Source: Sporosarcina oncorhynchi
GTDB lineage: Bacteria; Bacillota; Bacilli; Bacillales_A; Planococcaceae
Length of the DNA: 64,000 bases
Assembly: GCF_033304615.1 (NCBI RefSeq)
Contig: NZ_CP129118.1
Span: 2,662,001 to 2,726,000, forward strand
Direction: 5' to 3'
In this document: piece after piece, positions 52,642-61,048 of the stretch
How the letters are laid out: each line of letters begins with the position of its first letter
Position numbering within the stretch: position 1 is the first letter of the stretch
Notes under the pieces: model-generated
What the model was told of the DNA's origin: nothing
Seen by the model: only the letters and a program-made list of their open reading frames with translations
Databases searched by the model: none
Translations under genes and position numbers: made by a program

Positions 52642-52917
52642 ATGACGACAATTGAAAAAGGTGTTCTTGACCGGATTGAAGATGGACTGCATGCCGTTAT
52701 TATCGTGGAATCAGTGCAGCAAGAATTCATAATTGCCGCTTCCAAACTACCACCAGATGCAAAAGAAGGCATGTACTTCGAGGTATCCATTAAAGATGGT
52801 GATATTGTCGATCTCGCCTTTGACCAGCAAGAGACAGCTTTGATGAAGGAAGCAATCGAAGGGCAGTTGAAAAGACTTCAGGCAAAAAGCGGGAAAAGTC
52901 GTTTCAAGCGAAATTGA
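52642..52917 (+). CDS. DUF3006 protein
   Basis: The 91-residue protein matches the small beta-rich DUF3006 pattern: GVLDRIEDGLHAVII, then EFIIAASKLPPDAKEG, YFEVSIKDGDIV and a basic C-terminal helix. DUF3006 genes are commonly placed directly after ComEC-like MBL genes, as here with a three-base gap. The function is unknown; the coupling suggests it works with the lipoprotein or binds in the cytoplasm. The ATG follows AGGAGG. Confidence 0.82.
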   Translation: MTTIEKGVLDRIEDGLHAVIIVESVQQEFIIAASKLPPDAKEGMYFEVSIKDGDIVDLAFDQQETALMKEAIEGQLKRLQAKSGKSRFKRN

Positions 52918-52983
52918 CACCTCTTCCAGTCGACAGTCGAGAAAAACAATCTTATTCTAGATGAAATACAGGAGGTTTACATC

Positions 52984-55602
52984 TTGCAGATTATTATTTC
53001 ACACGTCAATACAGACTTTGACGCGCTCGCTTCTATGATTGCAGCAAAAAAACTCTATCCGGACGCGCAACTCATCCTTTCCGACAAACTGGAAACCCGT
53101 GTACAACGTTTTCTAAACATTTACCGAGATATGTTCGACTTTCTGCCAGCTTCACATGTGGACTGGGAAAACGTGACGGAAATGATCATTGTAGACGTCG
53201 CTTCGCTATCGCGCATCGGTAAACTCCCGTCCGATTTCGATCCGAACACGCGCAACATCATCGTCTACGACCACCATCCGAAAGATGAAAAGGATGTGCA
53301 ATATGATGAAGGCATCATCGAACTGACAGGCGCTGCCGTTACACTGCTTCTTGAAGAAATACAAAATCGCAATGTGCCGATTACAAGCTTTGAAGCCTCG
53401 TTGTTCGGCCTCGGCATCTATACGGATACAGGCAACTTCACATATAACAATACGACTGCGCGTGACCTGCAGATGGCCGGTTTTCTAGTCGGACAAGGCA
53501 TGAACCTTGAAATGATCCAGCGGTTCTCAGAGGAAACACTGACGCCTCCACAACAGCAATTACTGGAGAATCTTCTCTTGCATACGGAAATCCATGAAGT
53601 GGACGGTCTTGACATTGCCATCAGTACATATGCGTTGGAAAAGTTCCAGAACGGACTTGCTATGGTCACCCATAAATTACATGGCATGAAAGGAACGGAT
53701 GCAGCGATTGCCGTTGTCAAAATGAAAAACTCCGTCTGCGTCGTTGGGCGTGCGAATTCAGAACGGATTTCGCTTCAACCGATTTTGCAGAAACTCGGGG
53801 GCGGCGGTCATCGGCACGCGGGTTCGGCCACTGTTAAAAAAGGAGACCCGGACGCGATTTTAAAGCAAATCATTGAAGATCTTGACCTGATGCTTAAGCC
53901 CGCTATTACGGCTAAGGAACTAATGGCGCGTCCTGTGAAGACACTGTCGCCACAGACAACGATTGAAGAAGCAGGCCGTCTCATGTATCGGTACGGCCAT
54001 TCGGGTTATCCGATTGTCGAGGATGGCAAATTAGTTGGTCTGATTACGCGCAGGGATTTGGATAAAGCGAATCACCACGGGCTTGGACATGCTCCTGTAA
54101 AAGCGTATATGACAACGAATGTCATTACGATTGGTCCCGATGCGACGCTGGAAGAGATTCAGGAACTTGTTATCGAGCATAATATCGGCAGGTTGCCCGT
54201 TATCGAAAACCGCGATATCATCGGCATTGTTACACGGACAAATATTATTGAAGTGTTGCATCAAGATGTGTTGGCGGATGCTAAGCTTGAAGAAGGTTTG
54301 AGCACGGAAAAACTGATGGAAAAGATGGAACAACAGCTGCCTGAAGATGTCTACCGTCTATTGAAAGAGATTGGAGAGACAGCAAGCGAACTAGAGACGC
54401 CTGTTTTTCTAATTGGTGGGATTGTCCGGGACATTTTGCTCGACCGGCCGAATGAAGACATTGACATTGTAGCTGAAGGTGATGGAATTCGCCTTGCCAG
54501 GGGCTTGAAAGATGCGTATGGTGGTGAAGTTGTGGAGCATGAAAGCTTCGGCACGGCGACATGGTTGACCACATCTGGCTTATCCATCGATGTCGTATCA
54601 TCCCGTCTTGAATACTACGAAAAGCCGGCAGCATTACCGGAAGTCGAGACATCTGTATTAGGCGATGATTTGCAGCGGCGCGATTTCACGATTAATGCGA
54701 TGGCAATCCGGCTGAATGAAGAAGCATTCGGTGAACTGATTGACCCGTTCGGGGGGCAACTAGATCTTGTGAACAAGAACATTCGAATTCTCCATAACAT
54801 TAGCTTCATCGAAGACCCAACTCGTATTTTTCGGGCGATTCGCTTTGAAGAGCGTTTTGGGTTTCGGATGGATGAACAAACTGAGAAATTTGCACTCGAG
54901 TCCATTGATAAGGTCGTTCATGTATCTCCTCAACGGATTAATGAAGAGATGAAGCGACTCTTCAAGGAGGGTAAACCTGAGAAGGTGCTTCGCCGTCTGT
55001 TCCAGTTGCAAGTGTTCCAGCAATTTGGCATTCAGGAAGCGCAAATGGAAGCCGCATGTACATCAGCAACTACACTTGTGAAATTGTATTGGGAGCAGGC
55101 ACAGACAGAGTCCGCTATAGACGAGGAACAACCGAGCGCGTTCGAGTACTTCCTCTTGCCGTTCTACGGCGATGACAAACTTTTTGCGTCAGCGAAATTC
55201 GCTTTAACGAAGAAAGATTTGAATTTGCTCGAGGAAATTACAGAACTGCAAACAGAAACGAACTGGTCAGAGGCTACCCAACCGGGCGATATCCACTTGC
55301 GGTTGCATACCTATTCGGATGAAGCCATTCTTTTCGTACTTGCGGCGGAACAAATCCCTGGGCATGATTCCGTCATTGCTTACTTGCATCTTCGACGATC
55401 CCTGTCCAAGTTGTTGACAGGAGCTGATCTGATGACAGCGGGAATGAAACCCGGTCCGCATTTCTCAGCTATTTTGTTGAACATGGAAGCCTGTCAATTA
55501 AACGGAGACATCACCTCAAAAGATGATGCTTTGCAATGGCTTTCGAATTACGAGGAGAACAGGATCCGAGAAGTGACCGCTGATGAAATAGACACGCGTT
55601 AA
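52984..55602 (+). CDS. DHH-CBS-CBS-tRNA nucleotidyltransferase fusion
   Basis: The 872-residue protein combines three modules. Residues 1-300 are a DHH phosphoesterase (NTDFDALAS, DHHPKDEK at about 96-103, GGGGHRHAG near 270). Residues about 310-435 are two CBS domains. Residues about 450-870 are a class II poly(A) polymerase/CCA-adding domain with LIGGIVRDILLD, NEDIDIVAEG (metal aspartates), RRDFTINAMA and DPTRIFRAIRF. Such fusions occur in several Bacillota and other phyla and add A, or C and A, to tRNA. Whether this is the main CCA enzyme cannot be told. The start is a TTG behind AGGAGG. It ends 12 bases before a GNAT gene. Confidence 0.88.
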   Translation: MQIIISHVNTDFDALASMIAAKKLYPDAQLILSDKLETRVQRFLNIYRDMFDFLPASHVDWENVTEMIIVDVASLSRIGKLPSDFDPNTRNIIVYDHHPKDEKDVQYDEGIIELTGAAVTLLLEEIQNRNVPITSFEASLFGLGIYTDTGNFTYNNTTARDLQMAGFLVGQGMNLEMIQRFSEETLTPPQQQLLENLLLHTEIHEVDGLDIAISTYALEKFQNGLAMVTHKLHGMKGTDAAIAVVKMKNSVCVVGRANSERISLQPILQKLGGGGHRHAGSATVKKGDPDAILKQIIEDLDLMLKPAITAKELMARPVKTLSPQTTIEEAGRLMYRYGHSGYPIVEDGKLVGLITRRDLDKANHHGLGHAPVKAYMTTNVITIGPDATLEEIQELVIEHNIGRLPVIENRDIIGIVTRTNIIEVLHQDVLADAKLEEGLSTEKLMEKMEQQLPEDVYRLLKEIGETASELETPVFLIGGIVRDILLDRPNEDIDIVAEGDGIRLARGLKDAYGGEVVEHESFGTATWLTTSGLSIDVVSSRLEYYEKPAALPEVETSVLGDDLQRRDFTINAMAIRLNEEAFGELIDPFGGQLDLVNKNIRILHNISFIEDPTRIFRAIRFEERFGFRMDEQTEKFALESIDKVVHVSPQRINEEMKRLFKEGKPEKVLRRLFQLQVFQQFGIQEAQMEAACTSATTLVKLYWEQAQTESAIDEEQPSAFEYFLLPFYGDDKLFASAKFALTKKDLNLLEEITELQTETNWSEATQPGDIHLRLHTYSDEAILFVLAAEQIPGHDSVIAYLHLRRSLSKLLTGADLMTAGMKPGPHFSAILLNMEACQLNGDITSKDDALQWLSNYEENRIREVTADEIDTR

Positions 55603-55614
55603 GGAGATGACAGC

Positions 55615-56094
55615 ATGCGTATTCGTGAAATTGAAGAAAAAGACAATGGCCTAATCGAGAACATCATTAAACGTTCATTGGAATCATTCGGGTTGGCTAT
55701 TCCCGGCACAGCTTATTTTGACCCTCAGCTCGGCAGCCTAGCTCAATTTTACAAGCAACAACCGAATGCAAACTATTGGGTACTTGTTGACGACAATGAT
55801 CACGTCGTTGGCGGTGTCGGCATTGCGCCTTTCGGTCAGCAATCCGGTGTTTGTGAACTGCAGAAGCTTTATATCGCACCAAACGCGCAAGGCGGCGGTC
55901 ACTCCAAGAAACTGATGGAAACGGCACTCGATTTTGCACAACAGCATTATGCGTATTGCTATTTGGAAACGATGAACAAACTGGAAGTTGCGAATTCCCT
56001 TTACACGAAAGTAGGGTTCCAGCTTCTCGATGAGCCGCTGGACGGTTCAGAGCATTCTACGATGGATGCTTGGTATATGAAAGAATTAGCATAA
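55615..56094 (+). CDS. GNAT-family N-acetyltransferase
   Basis: The 159-residue protein is a GCN5-related acetyltransferase. The acetyl-CoA loop is the QGGGHSKKLM segment (about residues 95-104), preceded by LQKLYIAPNA, and the C-terminal segment YLETMNKLEVANSLYTKVGF follows in two pieces. Substrate unknown. It starts 12 bases after the DHH-CBS gene with AAGGAGATG, so it is probably co-transcribed, and the terminator at 56099 ends the group. Confidence 0.85.
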   Translation: MRIREIEEKDNGLIENIIKRSLESFGLAIPGTAYFDPQLGSLAQFYKQQPNANYWVLVDDNDHVVGGVGIAPFGQQSGVCELQKLYIAPNAQGGGHSKKLMETALDFAQQHYAYCYLETMNKLEVANSLYTKVGFQLLDEPLDGSEHSTMDAWYMKELA

Positions 56095-56098
56095 AAAT

Positions 56099-56136
56099 AG
56101 CAGGCACCCGGATCATGTCCGAGTGCCTGCTGTTTT
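56099..56136. terminator. Intrinsic terminator, 14-bp stem
   Basis: AGCAGGCACCCGGA (56099-56112) pairs with TCCGAGTGCCTGCT (56118-56131), followed by a T run up to the stop of the convergent minus-strand gene. Confidence 0.93.
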
Positions 56137-56654
56137 CATGACTCATCGATAAGAATACCTTCAAACGCAATTATCTGCTGCCGTGTGACTCCGAATTTTT
56201 TATACGTAATGCGTAGCCGATCGATTTCAGGAACGGGTTGATTTTCATCATATTCTACCCGTAACACAATACGAAAATTCGAATCCACTTTAAAGCCTTT
56301 AAGAGGCAATAAATGATCTGCCAATCCATCGTTTATAACGGTTTCCTCATTTAGCGCACCAATTTGATTCTCTGGTGAATTTTCTACATATGGCTGAATA
56401 CGAAAGGCATCTTCTTGTGTAAGGACGGTACCATCTTTTTTCAGTAACGCCACTTCCATCAATGTTGGACGACCAATCCCTTCCCACAAAAATTTATACC
56501 CCAAATACATCGCTTCCCCATTATCAAAATGCTCTTCCATTACAATCGTATGACTCCTTTTTGAGAATTCACCGTCCCGGATTACATAAGTAGCTGTCCA
56601 TACGACAGCTATGGCAATGAGCAAGAACGCTATTGCGATCAAGCCTTTCTTCAT
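56136..56654 (-). CDS. Membrane-anchored hypothetical protein (172 aa)
   Basis: One N-terminal hydrophobic helix (about 4-24) is followed by a soluble domain of about 145 residues that is predominantly beta, with EGIGRPTLMEVALLKKDG and RLRITYKKFGVTRQQ as the clearest segments. The family is not recognised. The protein is probably exposed outside. The ATG lies 39 bases beyond the stop of the next gene upstream on the same strand (GNAT/aminotransferase), so the two may form one transcript. Confidence 0.6.
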   Translation of the reverse strand: MKKGLIAIAFLLIAIAVVWTATYVIRDGEFSKRSHTIVMEEHFDNGEAMYLGYKFLWEGIGRPTLMEVALLKKDGTVLTQEDAFRIQPYVENSPENQIGALNEETVINDGLADHLLPLKGFKVDSNFRIVLRVEYDENQPVPEIDRLRITYKKFGVTRQQIIAFEGILIDES

Positions 56655-56692
56655 CTAATTCCCCCTCCCGACAAGCTCAATAGAAATCGTGT

Positions 56693-58285
56693 TTATTCTA
56701 AGCATGTGGGACGACACTTTTTCAAATGTTTCAGTACATCCAACAGCCGCTCAACGGCAACGTCTCCCACGTCGTTCATCACCGCAAGTTGCAACCAATT
56801 GCGCTCTGTCAAATACTCACTCTCATAATGCACTCGAAAACCGTTGAGAAACAAGTCGTCCCCAAGTTTCTTTGAAGATTCGTTAGGAGGCAGTTCAATC
56901 GTGAGCACATTTGAATTACTTGCAGTTTCTGCAGATAATAGACGGAAACCGAGATGCGCAATCCCTTCACGTAGCCGTTGTGTCTGTAAGTAGATGTGCT
57001 CGAAATGTTGCGTCGGACTTTCTAGAATATTCATGAGCGACTGATGCAATGCATTCAGTAAATTGGACGATTGCGTGAACGGGATGCCGCCTTTCATTCC
57101 GTAGAGGCCGAGGTCTAAATAACGCGGCAATGTTTCATCAGGCTCAATTTCTGCATGATGACATACAAAGCTGAGCCCCGCGTAACTCGCCAATCCTTTT
57201 CCACTGACAGAAGATGCAAAATCCACCTTCGTCAAATTGACCGGGATCGTTCCGAGGGAGCTAGCGCAATCGACAGCGACTCGGATACCGTTTTCCTTAG
57301 CGAGCTTCGTTAGTCGTTCCAAATCATTTACTATTCCTGTCGATGTTTCAAGATGTACAAACCAGACCCAGTCATAGTGATGTGATTGAAACTGGTCTTC
57401 AAGTTGCTTCATACAAAATGCTTTGCCCCAGTCCTTTTCCGAACAGTCAAACGACAAACCAAACCGTTTCGCATGGTCGGTTAAGCGACGGCCGAATTCA
57501 CCATTGACGAGAATAAGCCCTTTGCCAGCTATCCGTGACAACTGAGCGGCAACTGCATCGTTTGCGAGTGTTCCCGTTCCTTGCAGTAACTGTAGATGGT
57601 TCGCGCCAGTCAGTTCTTTTAACATGTCCGTCGTCGATGTGAGCAGCTGAGCGTAAGCAGGAGAACGATGGGAAACCGGTTCCTTCCCTAGTGCTTGCTG
57701 AACACTTTCAGCAATCGAGACAGGGCCAGGCAACAAATTCACCATTGGCAAGCCAAGACGTTTCGCCGCACCTTGCTCAAATGTATCGTGGACGATGATC
57801 ATCGGAATATACGTTGCTTCTTCCGTACCAACCGGTTCCGCAAACGGGACAAAACCCATTCTCGTATACAGTTTCAGTTCCCGGACAGTTCCCGAAATAA
57901 CTGCAGCATCATGCCCCGCTTTCAGACACCAATTCACTAGCGCTTGCATGAGTCCAAAAAACGCCCGTCCTGTTCGGTGCGCAGAGTCAATCGCAAGCAA
58001 TCGAATTTCTACCGGATTCTTTGGTGGATCTGCTAAACGATCTTCAATCTGTCCAATTTTATTATCCAATGAAAACGGACGTGTCGAACGCAGCGCAATC
58101 ATCCCGATAATTTCTTCTTCTTTGAGACAGAGCACATACGTATTTTCATTATGGAATCGGTCGACCATCAGACCATTTTCGTTCGGACGATGTTGTGGAA
58201 TTTCCTCCACAAACGTTTTATAGTTTAATTCATGAATTCGCTTCGCATCTTGCGGAAACTGAGCGATTCGATAATAGTAAGTCAT
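56693..58285 (-). CDS. GNAT domain fused to class V aminotransferase
   Basis: The 530-residue protein has an N-terminal acetyltransferase-like domain (about 1-165; IRLLAIDSAHRTGRAFFGLMQ is split over the acyl-CoA site, and the fold also recalls N-acyl amino acid synthases) and a C-terminal PLP enzyme (about 180-530). The latter starts NLLPGPVS, has QGTGTLANDA (phosphate-binding), AVDCASS with Asp339 and SVSGKGLASYAG with the PLP lysine Lys363. It resembles serine-glyoxylate or phosphonate-type aminotransferases of class V. A bifunctional transaminase-acyltransferase is plausible, and the substrate is unknown. The preceding 286-320 base intergenic gap (58286-58605) shows no gene. Confidence 0.82.
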   Translation of the reverse strand: MTYYYRIAQFPQDAKRIHELNYKTFVEEIPQHRPNENGLMVDRFHNENTYVLCLKEEEIIGMIALRSTRPFSLDNKIGQIEDRLADPPKNPVEIRLLAIDSAHRTGRAFFGLMQALVNWCLKAGHDAAVISGTVRELKLYTRMGFVPFAEPVGTEEATYIPMIIVHDTFEQGAAKRLGLPMVNLLPGPVSIAESVQQALGKEPVSHRSPAYAQLLTSTTDMLKELTGANHLQLLQGTGTLANDAVAAQLSRIAGKGLILVNGEFGRRLTDHAKRFGLSFDCSEKDWGKAFCMKQLEDQFQSHHYDWVWFVHLETSTGIVNDLERLTKLAKENGIRVAVDCASSLGTIPVNLTKVDFASSVSGKGLASYAGLSFVCHHAEIEPDETLPRYLDLGLYGMKGGIPFTQSSNLLNALHQSLMNILESPTQHFEHIYLQTQRLREGIAHLGFRLLSAETASNSNVLTIELPPNESSKKLGDDLFLNGFRVHYESEYLTERNWLQLAVMNDVGDVAVERLLDVLKHLKKCRPTCLE

Positions 58286-58605
58286 TGTTCCGCACCCTTT
58301 CTATGTAACCGGCTAACTGTTCAGTCCAACTGGCATTTCCGTCTTCACGTTTAACGTACTTGATTTTCCTTATCGTTCTTATTCCTTTTTGTCAATTCGA
58401 CAAACGGAGCGAAAAAACCTGCATCGTGACTAGTCGTTAGGTGTCTGTCAGTAGTTATTCACCCATTACAGTTTAGCGCAATTTTTAGTAGTAGTTATAA
58501 AGTAAAGCTTTTGCAAATAGGACGTACAAGCGGCATTTTTGATTCTCGACCGGATGATTATGGTAGGATAAGTTTATAGAATTGTAATTTCAGAGGAGTG
58601 GTTGT
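58286..58605. other. Intergenic region between divergent genes
   Basis: Contains upstream regions of the GNAT-aminotransferase fusion (minus) and the 416-residue protein (plus). No further gene or hairpin was seen. GAGGAGTGG at 58592-58600 is the ribosome site of the plus-strand gene. Confidence 0.4.
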
Positions 58606-59856
58606 ATGGATGAACGGATACAGGCAATTGCAAATAGAGCTTGGAAGGAATTCGGGCTTGAAGAGTATACACTTGAACGTTTTGCGATCTACGAAAAACG
58701 GAATGGGCAAGATTATACCGTCAATTTGGAGTGGTATCCAACAGACATCGAGGGGCCGGTGGATGAAGATTTGAACCCCGATGGCACGGCAAGTATTGAT
58801 TATGATATTCGTACAGGCCGTTTTACGAGTGTCATTTTCACGATGGGGAAAAACTTTTCGACGGTTGTCCCTTTTAAAGAACGGACAGTTGAAGAAGCGG
58901 CTGCCTGGCTGGAAAGCGTGACGGGTTTAACATACGAGCAAGACTTTTTCCCGGAATTGGCCAGCAGCAATGAATTCCGATTTGCTTCCCGCGTCGATGG
59001 CATTACACTGTCTCCTGGTTTTCACTTGAATGTGGAGATTGGCAAGGACGGACAGTTGATGGTGTTTTCAACGTACGGAGAACTGCCTAACCTTTCATTA
59101 ATTGAAAAACAGGTTTTCACTCTGACACTTGAAGAAATCGAACCGATCGTCAAAGAGCATCTAACGGTCGTCAACTTCCCTTCTGAAGCCGATGAACGAT
59201 TCGTTCCTGTTTACGCAATCGATGAAGTATATGTCACGGCAGACGGAAAACGCTGCATTCCTTTCAACATTGACGAACGGATGACTGAAGTTGACTACGT
59301 AATGGAATGGGAAGAGCCTCTCGAAGGCAAGATCGAACGCCGGTTCATCGATGCAGGCGAAGAAGTGAGTGTGGATGAGGCTTTTAACGCGGAGACACGA
59401 AGCGACAAGAATGAGCTAACTGCCGAAGAGCTCGATATATGCATTACGCTCGTGCGCGATGCTTTGCGGATGGAATATCCGGAAGATAGCGGTAAATGGC
59501 GGTTGCAAGAGCTTCGAATTGCCTACAACCAAATTGAGGCTTTCTGTTATACGGCGAGCAAAAATCAGGAAATCTTCCGCCCGAAACTCGTTACACTGAT
59601 TGACAGAAAGACGATGACTGTTTCGAACATCATCGATAATACGGCGATGCTTGCGATGTTCGATTCCTTTACTCCTGCTCCGGATACGAAAATCGGACAA
59701 GAAGAGGCATTCGAAAAAATGGTTCCCTACATCACATTAGACCCAGTGTATGTATACGACAAGATGCAGGAGAAATACGTCCTGTGCGGTTTGTTGGATT
59801 CGGATATGGCTATTGATGCCGTCACTGGAGACGTACTGGAATTACGGGACCTTTAA
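58606..59856 (+). CDS. Hypothetical protein with YcdB/PepSY-like repeats (416 aa)
   Basis: The 416-residue protein is acidic, with no signal peptide or membrane helix. Two related halves can be seen, each with a strand-strand-helix layout like YcdB/YcdC or PepSY modules: VDEDLNPDGTASIDYDIRTGR and VNFPSEADERFVPVYAIDEVY in the first half (in segments) and FRPKLVTLIDRKTMTVS with YVLCGLLDSDMAIDAVTGDV in the second. YcdB-type proteins are usually secreted, so a cytosolic form is unusual. Function unknown. It ends at the terminator at 59866. Confidence 0.6.
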   Translation: MDERIQAIANRAWKEFGLEEYTLERFAIYEKRNGQDYTVNLEWYPTDIEGPVDEDLNPDGTASIDYDIRTGRFTSVIFTMGKNFSTVVPFKERTVEEAAAWLESVTGLTYEQDFFPELASSNEFRFASRVDGITLSPGFHLNVEIGKDGQLMVFSTYGELPNLSLIEKQVFTLTLEEIEPIVKEHLTVVNFPSEADERFVPVYAIDEVYVTADGKRCIPFNIDERMTEVDYVMEWEEPLEGKIERRFIDAGEEVSVDEAFNAETRSDKNELTAEELDICITLVRDALRMEYPEDSGKWRLQELRIAYNQIEAFCYTASKNQEIFRPKLVTLIDRKTMTVSNIIDNTAMLAMFDSFTPAPDTKIGQEEAFEKMVPYITLDPVYVYDKMQEKYVLCGLLDSDMAIDAVTGDVLELRDL

Positions 59857-59865
59857 CGCCAAGCT

Positions 59866-59903
59866 AGTTGTGTGGTGCTCATTGCGCCACACAACTTTTT
59901 TTG
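59866..59903 (+). terminator. Intrinsic terminator
   Basis: AGTTGTGTGGTGC (59866-59878) pairs with GCGCCACACAACT (59884-59896) with one G-U pair, followed by seven T. Confidence 0.92.
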
Positions 59904-59914
59904 CTTGGTTACGG

Positions 59915-60535
59915 TCATGCACGAATGACATCCATAAAATGTTTTAAAATTCTTGCTGTCATCCCCCATATCGTATAGGAGCCGTATTCATAAAACCATT
60001 CTTCAATTGTACGCTTCCGCCATTGATACTGATCTCCATTTGGGATTTTATCAAAAGGAAACGACTGGGGCGGTGTGATATCCACGTCGATTTCATGCAT
60101 ATACGGCTCGTGGGTGAGCAACCATTGAAGGGGAACCGTAAATACTTCTTCTACTTCGTCCACATTGTAAGACGTAATGATCTCTTTCAAATCTACAATG
60201 CCAACGAACGGATAGACAACAAATGACAGAGAGCCCACGTACGGGCTAAGCGAGCCGACCACTTCTATCGTGTCAGGGCTGATGCCTAGTTCTTCATGCG
60301 TCTCACGCAAAGCCGCTTCAAGGGGCGATGCATCTGTCGCATCGATTCGTCCTCCAGGAAAACAGATATCCCCTGGCTGGAACCTCATCCGTGACGACCG
60401 AACTTCGAACAATACAGACCATTCGCCATCAACCTCAACGAGCGGAATAAGAATCGATGACCGCACAGCCGTACTTTCTCCGATGAATAAATCTTTACTT
60501 TCCAGCAACTGCTGTTTCCATTTTTCCAGTTTCAT
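59915..60535 (-). CDS. NUDIX hydrolase, CoA pyrophosphatase-like
   Basis: The 206-residue protein contains a full NUDIX box GGRIDATDASPLEAALRETHEELGI in pieces (GG-x5-E... REtHEELG) around residues 60-85, preceded by FQPGDICFPGG, which is the extra motif of the YeaB/NudL CoA diphosphatase group. It probably hydrolyses CoA or related dinucleotide pyrophosphates to pantetheine 4'-phosphate and nucleotide. The ATG lies behind an AT-rich AAACGGGGTGG sequence. No partner gene. Confidence 0.85.
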   Translation of the reverse strand: MKLEKWKQQLLESKDLFIGESTAVRSSILIPLVEVDGEWSVLFEVRSSRMRFQPGDICFPGGRIDATDASPLEAALRETHEELGISPDTIEVVGSLSPYVGSLSFVVYPFVGIVDLKEIITSYNVDEVEEVFTVPLQWLLTHEPYMHEIDVDITPPQSFPFDKIPNGDQYQWRKRTIEEWFYEYGSYTIWGMTARILKHFMDVIRA

Positions 60536-61048
60536 AATTCCACCCCGTTTTTCACAATGCTCTCTAAATTATACCAAAGTTCATGGAGAGGTTCTTTAGC
60601 AAGGGAAATTGACAATCATTCATGACATTAATGGTGTGAAAAATACAGCTACTATTCTTCTTCGTTCATGGATATCCTATCCATGCTTTCAAAAGTCCTT
60701 ACGTAAAATAGTGCTTCCTCTTTATTTTCGACAAATTCCACTCTTTTTTGCGGAAAATCTGTTAAAGTATTTAAGGTCGTTACATTCGGCAGCATGTCTA
60801 TTTACCGCTAAATCGGGTACTCCAATAGAAAGCCTGGTTTCAGTTCGAATTTTTCCAATACACTATCTAACGCTCATCCATTAATTAACGCTTGTATTGT
60901 ATGCCTACTATACATCAAAATGGTTTAGGGCGGAAAGCGCTTGACTGCCTTTGAACACGTTCAACAATAATTACGGTAGACAAGCAGCAATTGAAAAACA
61001 ATACGAGCAAGCTAGAGGATTTCATTTATAAAGGACAGGTGAACACGC
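60536..61048. other. Intergenic region upstream of gltS
   Basis: About 510 bases with A/T-rich, divergent-promoter character. No gene, riboswitch or strong hairpin was recognised. The ribosome site of gltS (GGACAGGTG) is at its end. Confidence 0.4.
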
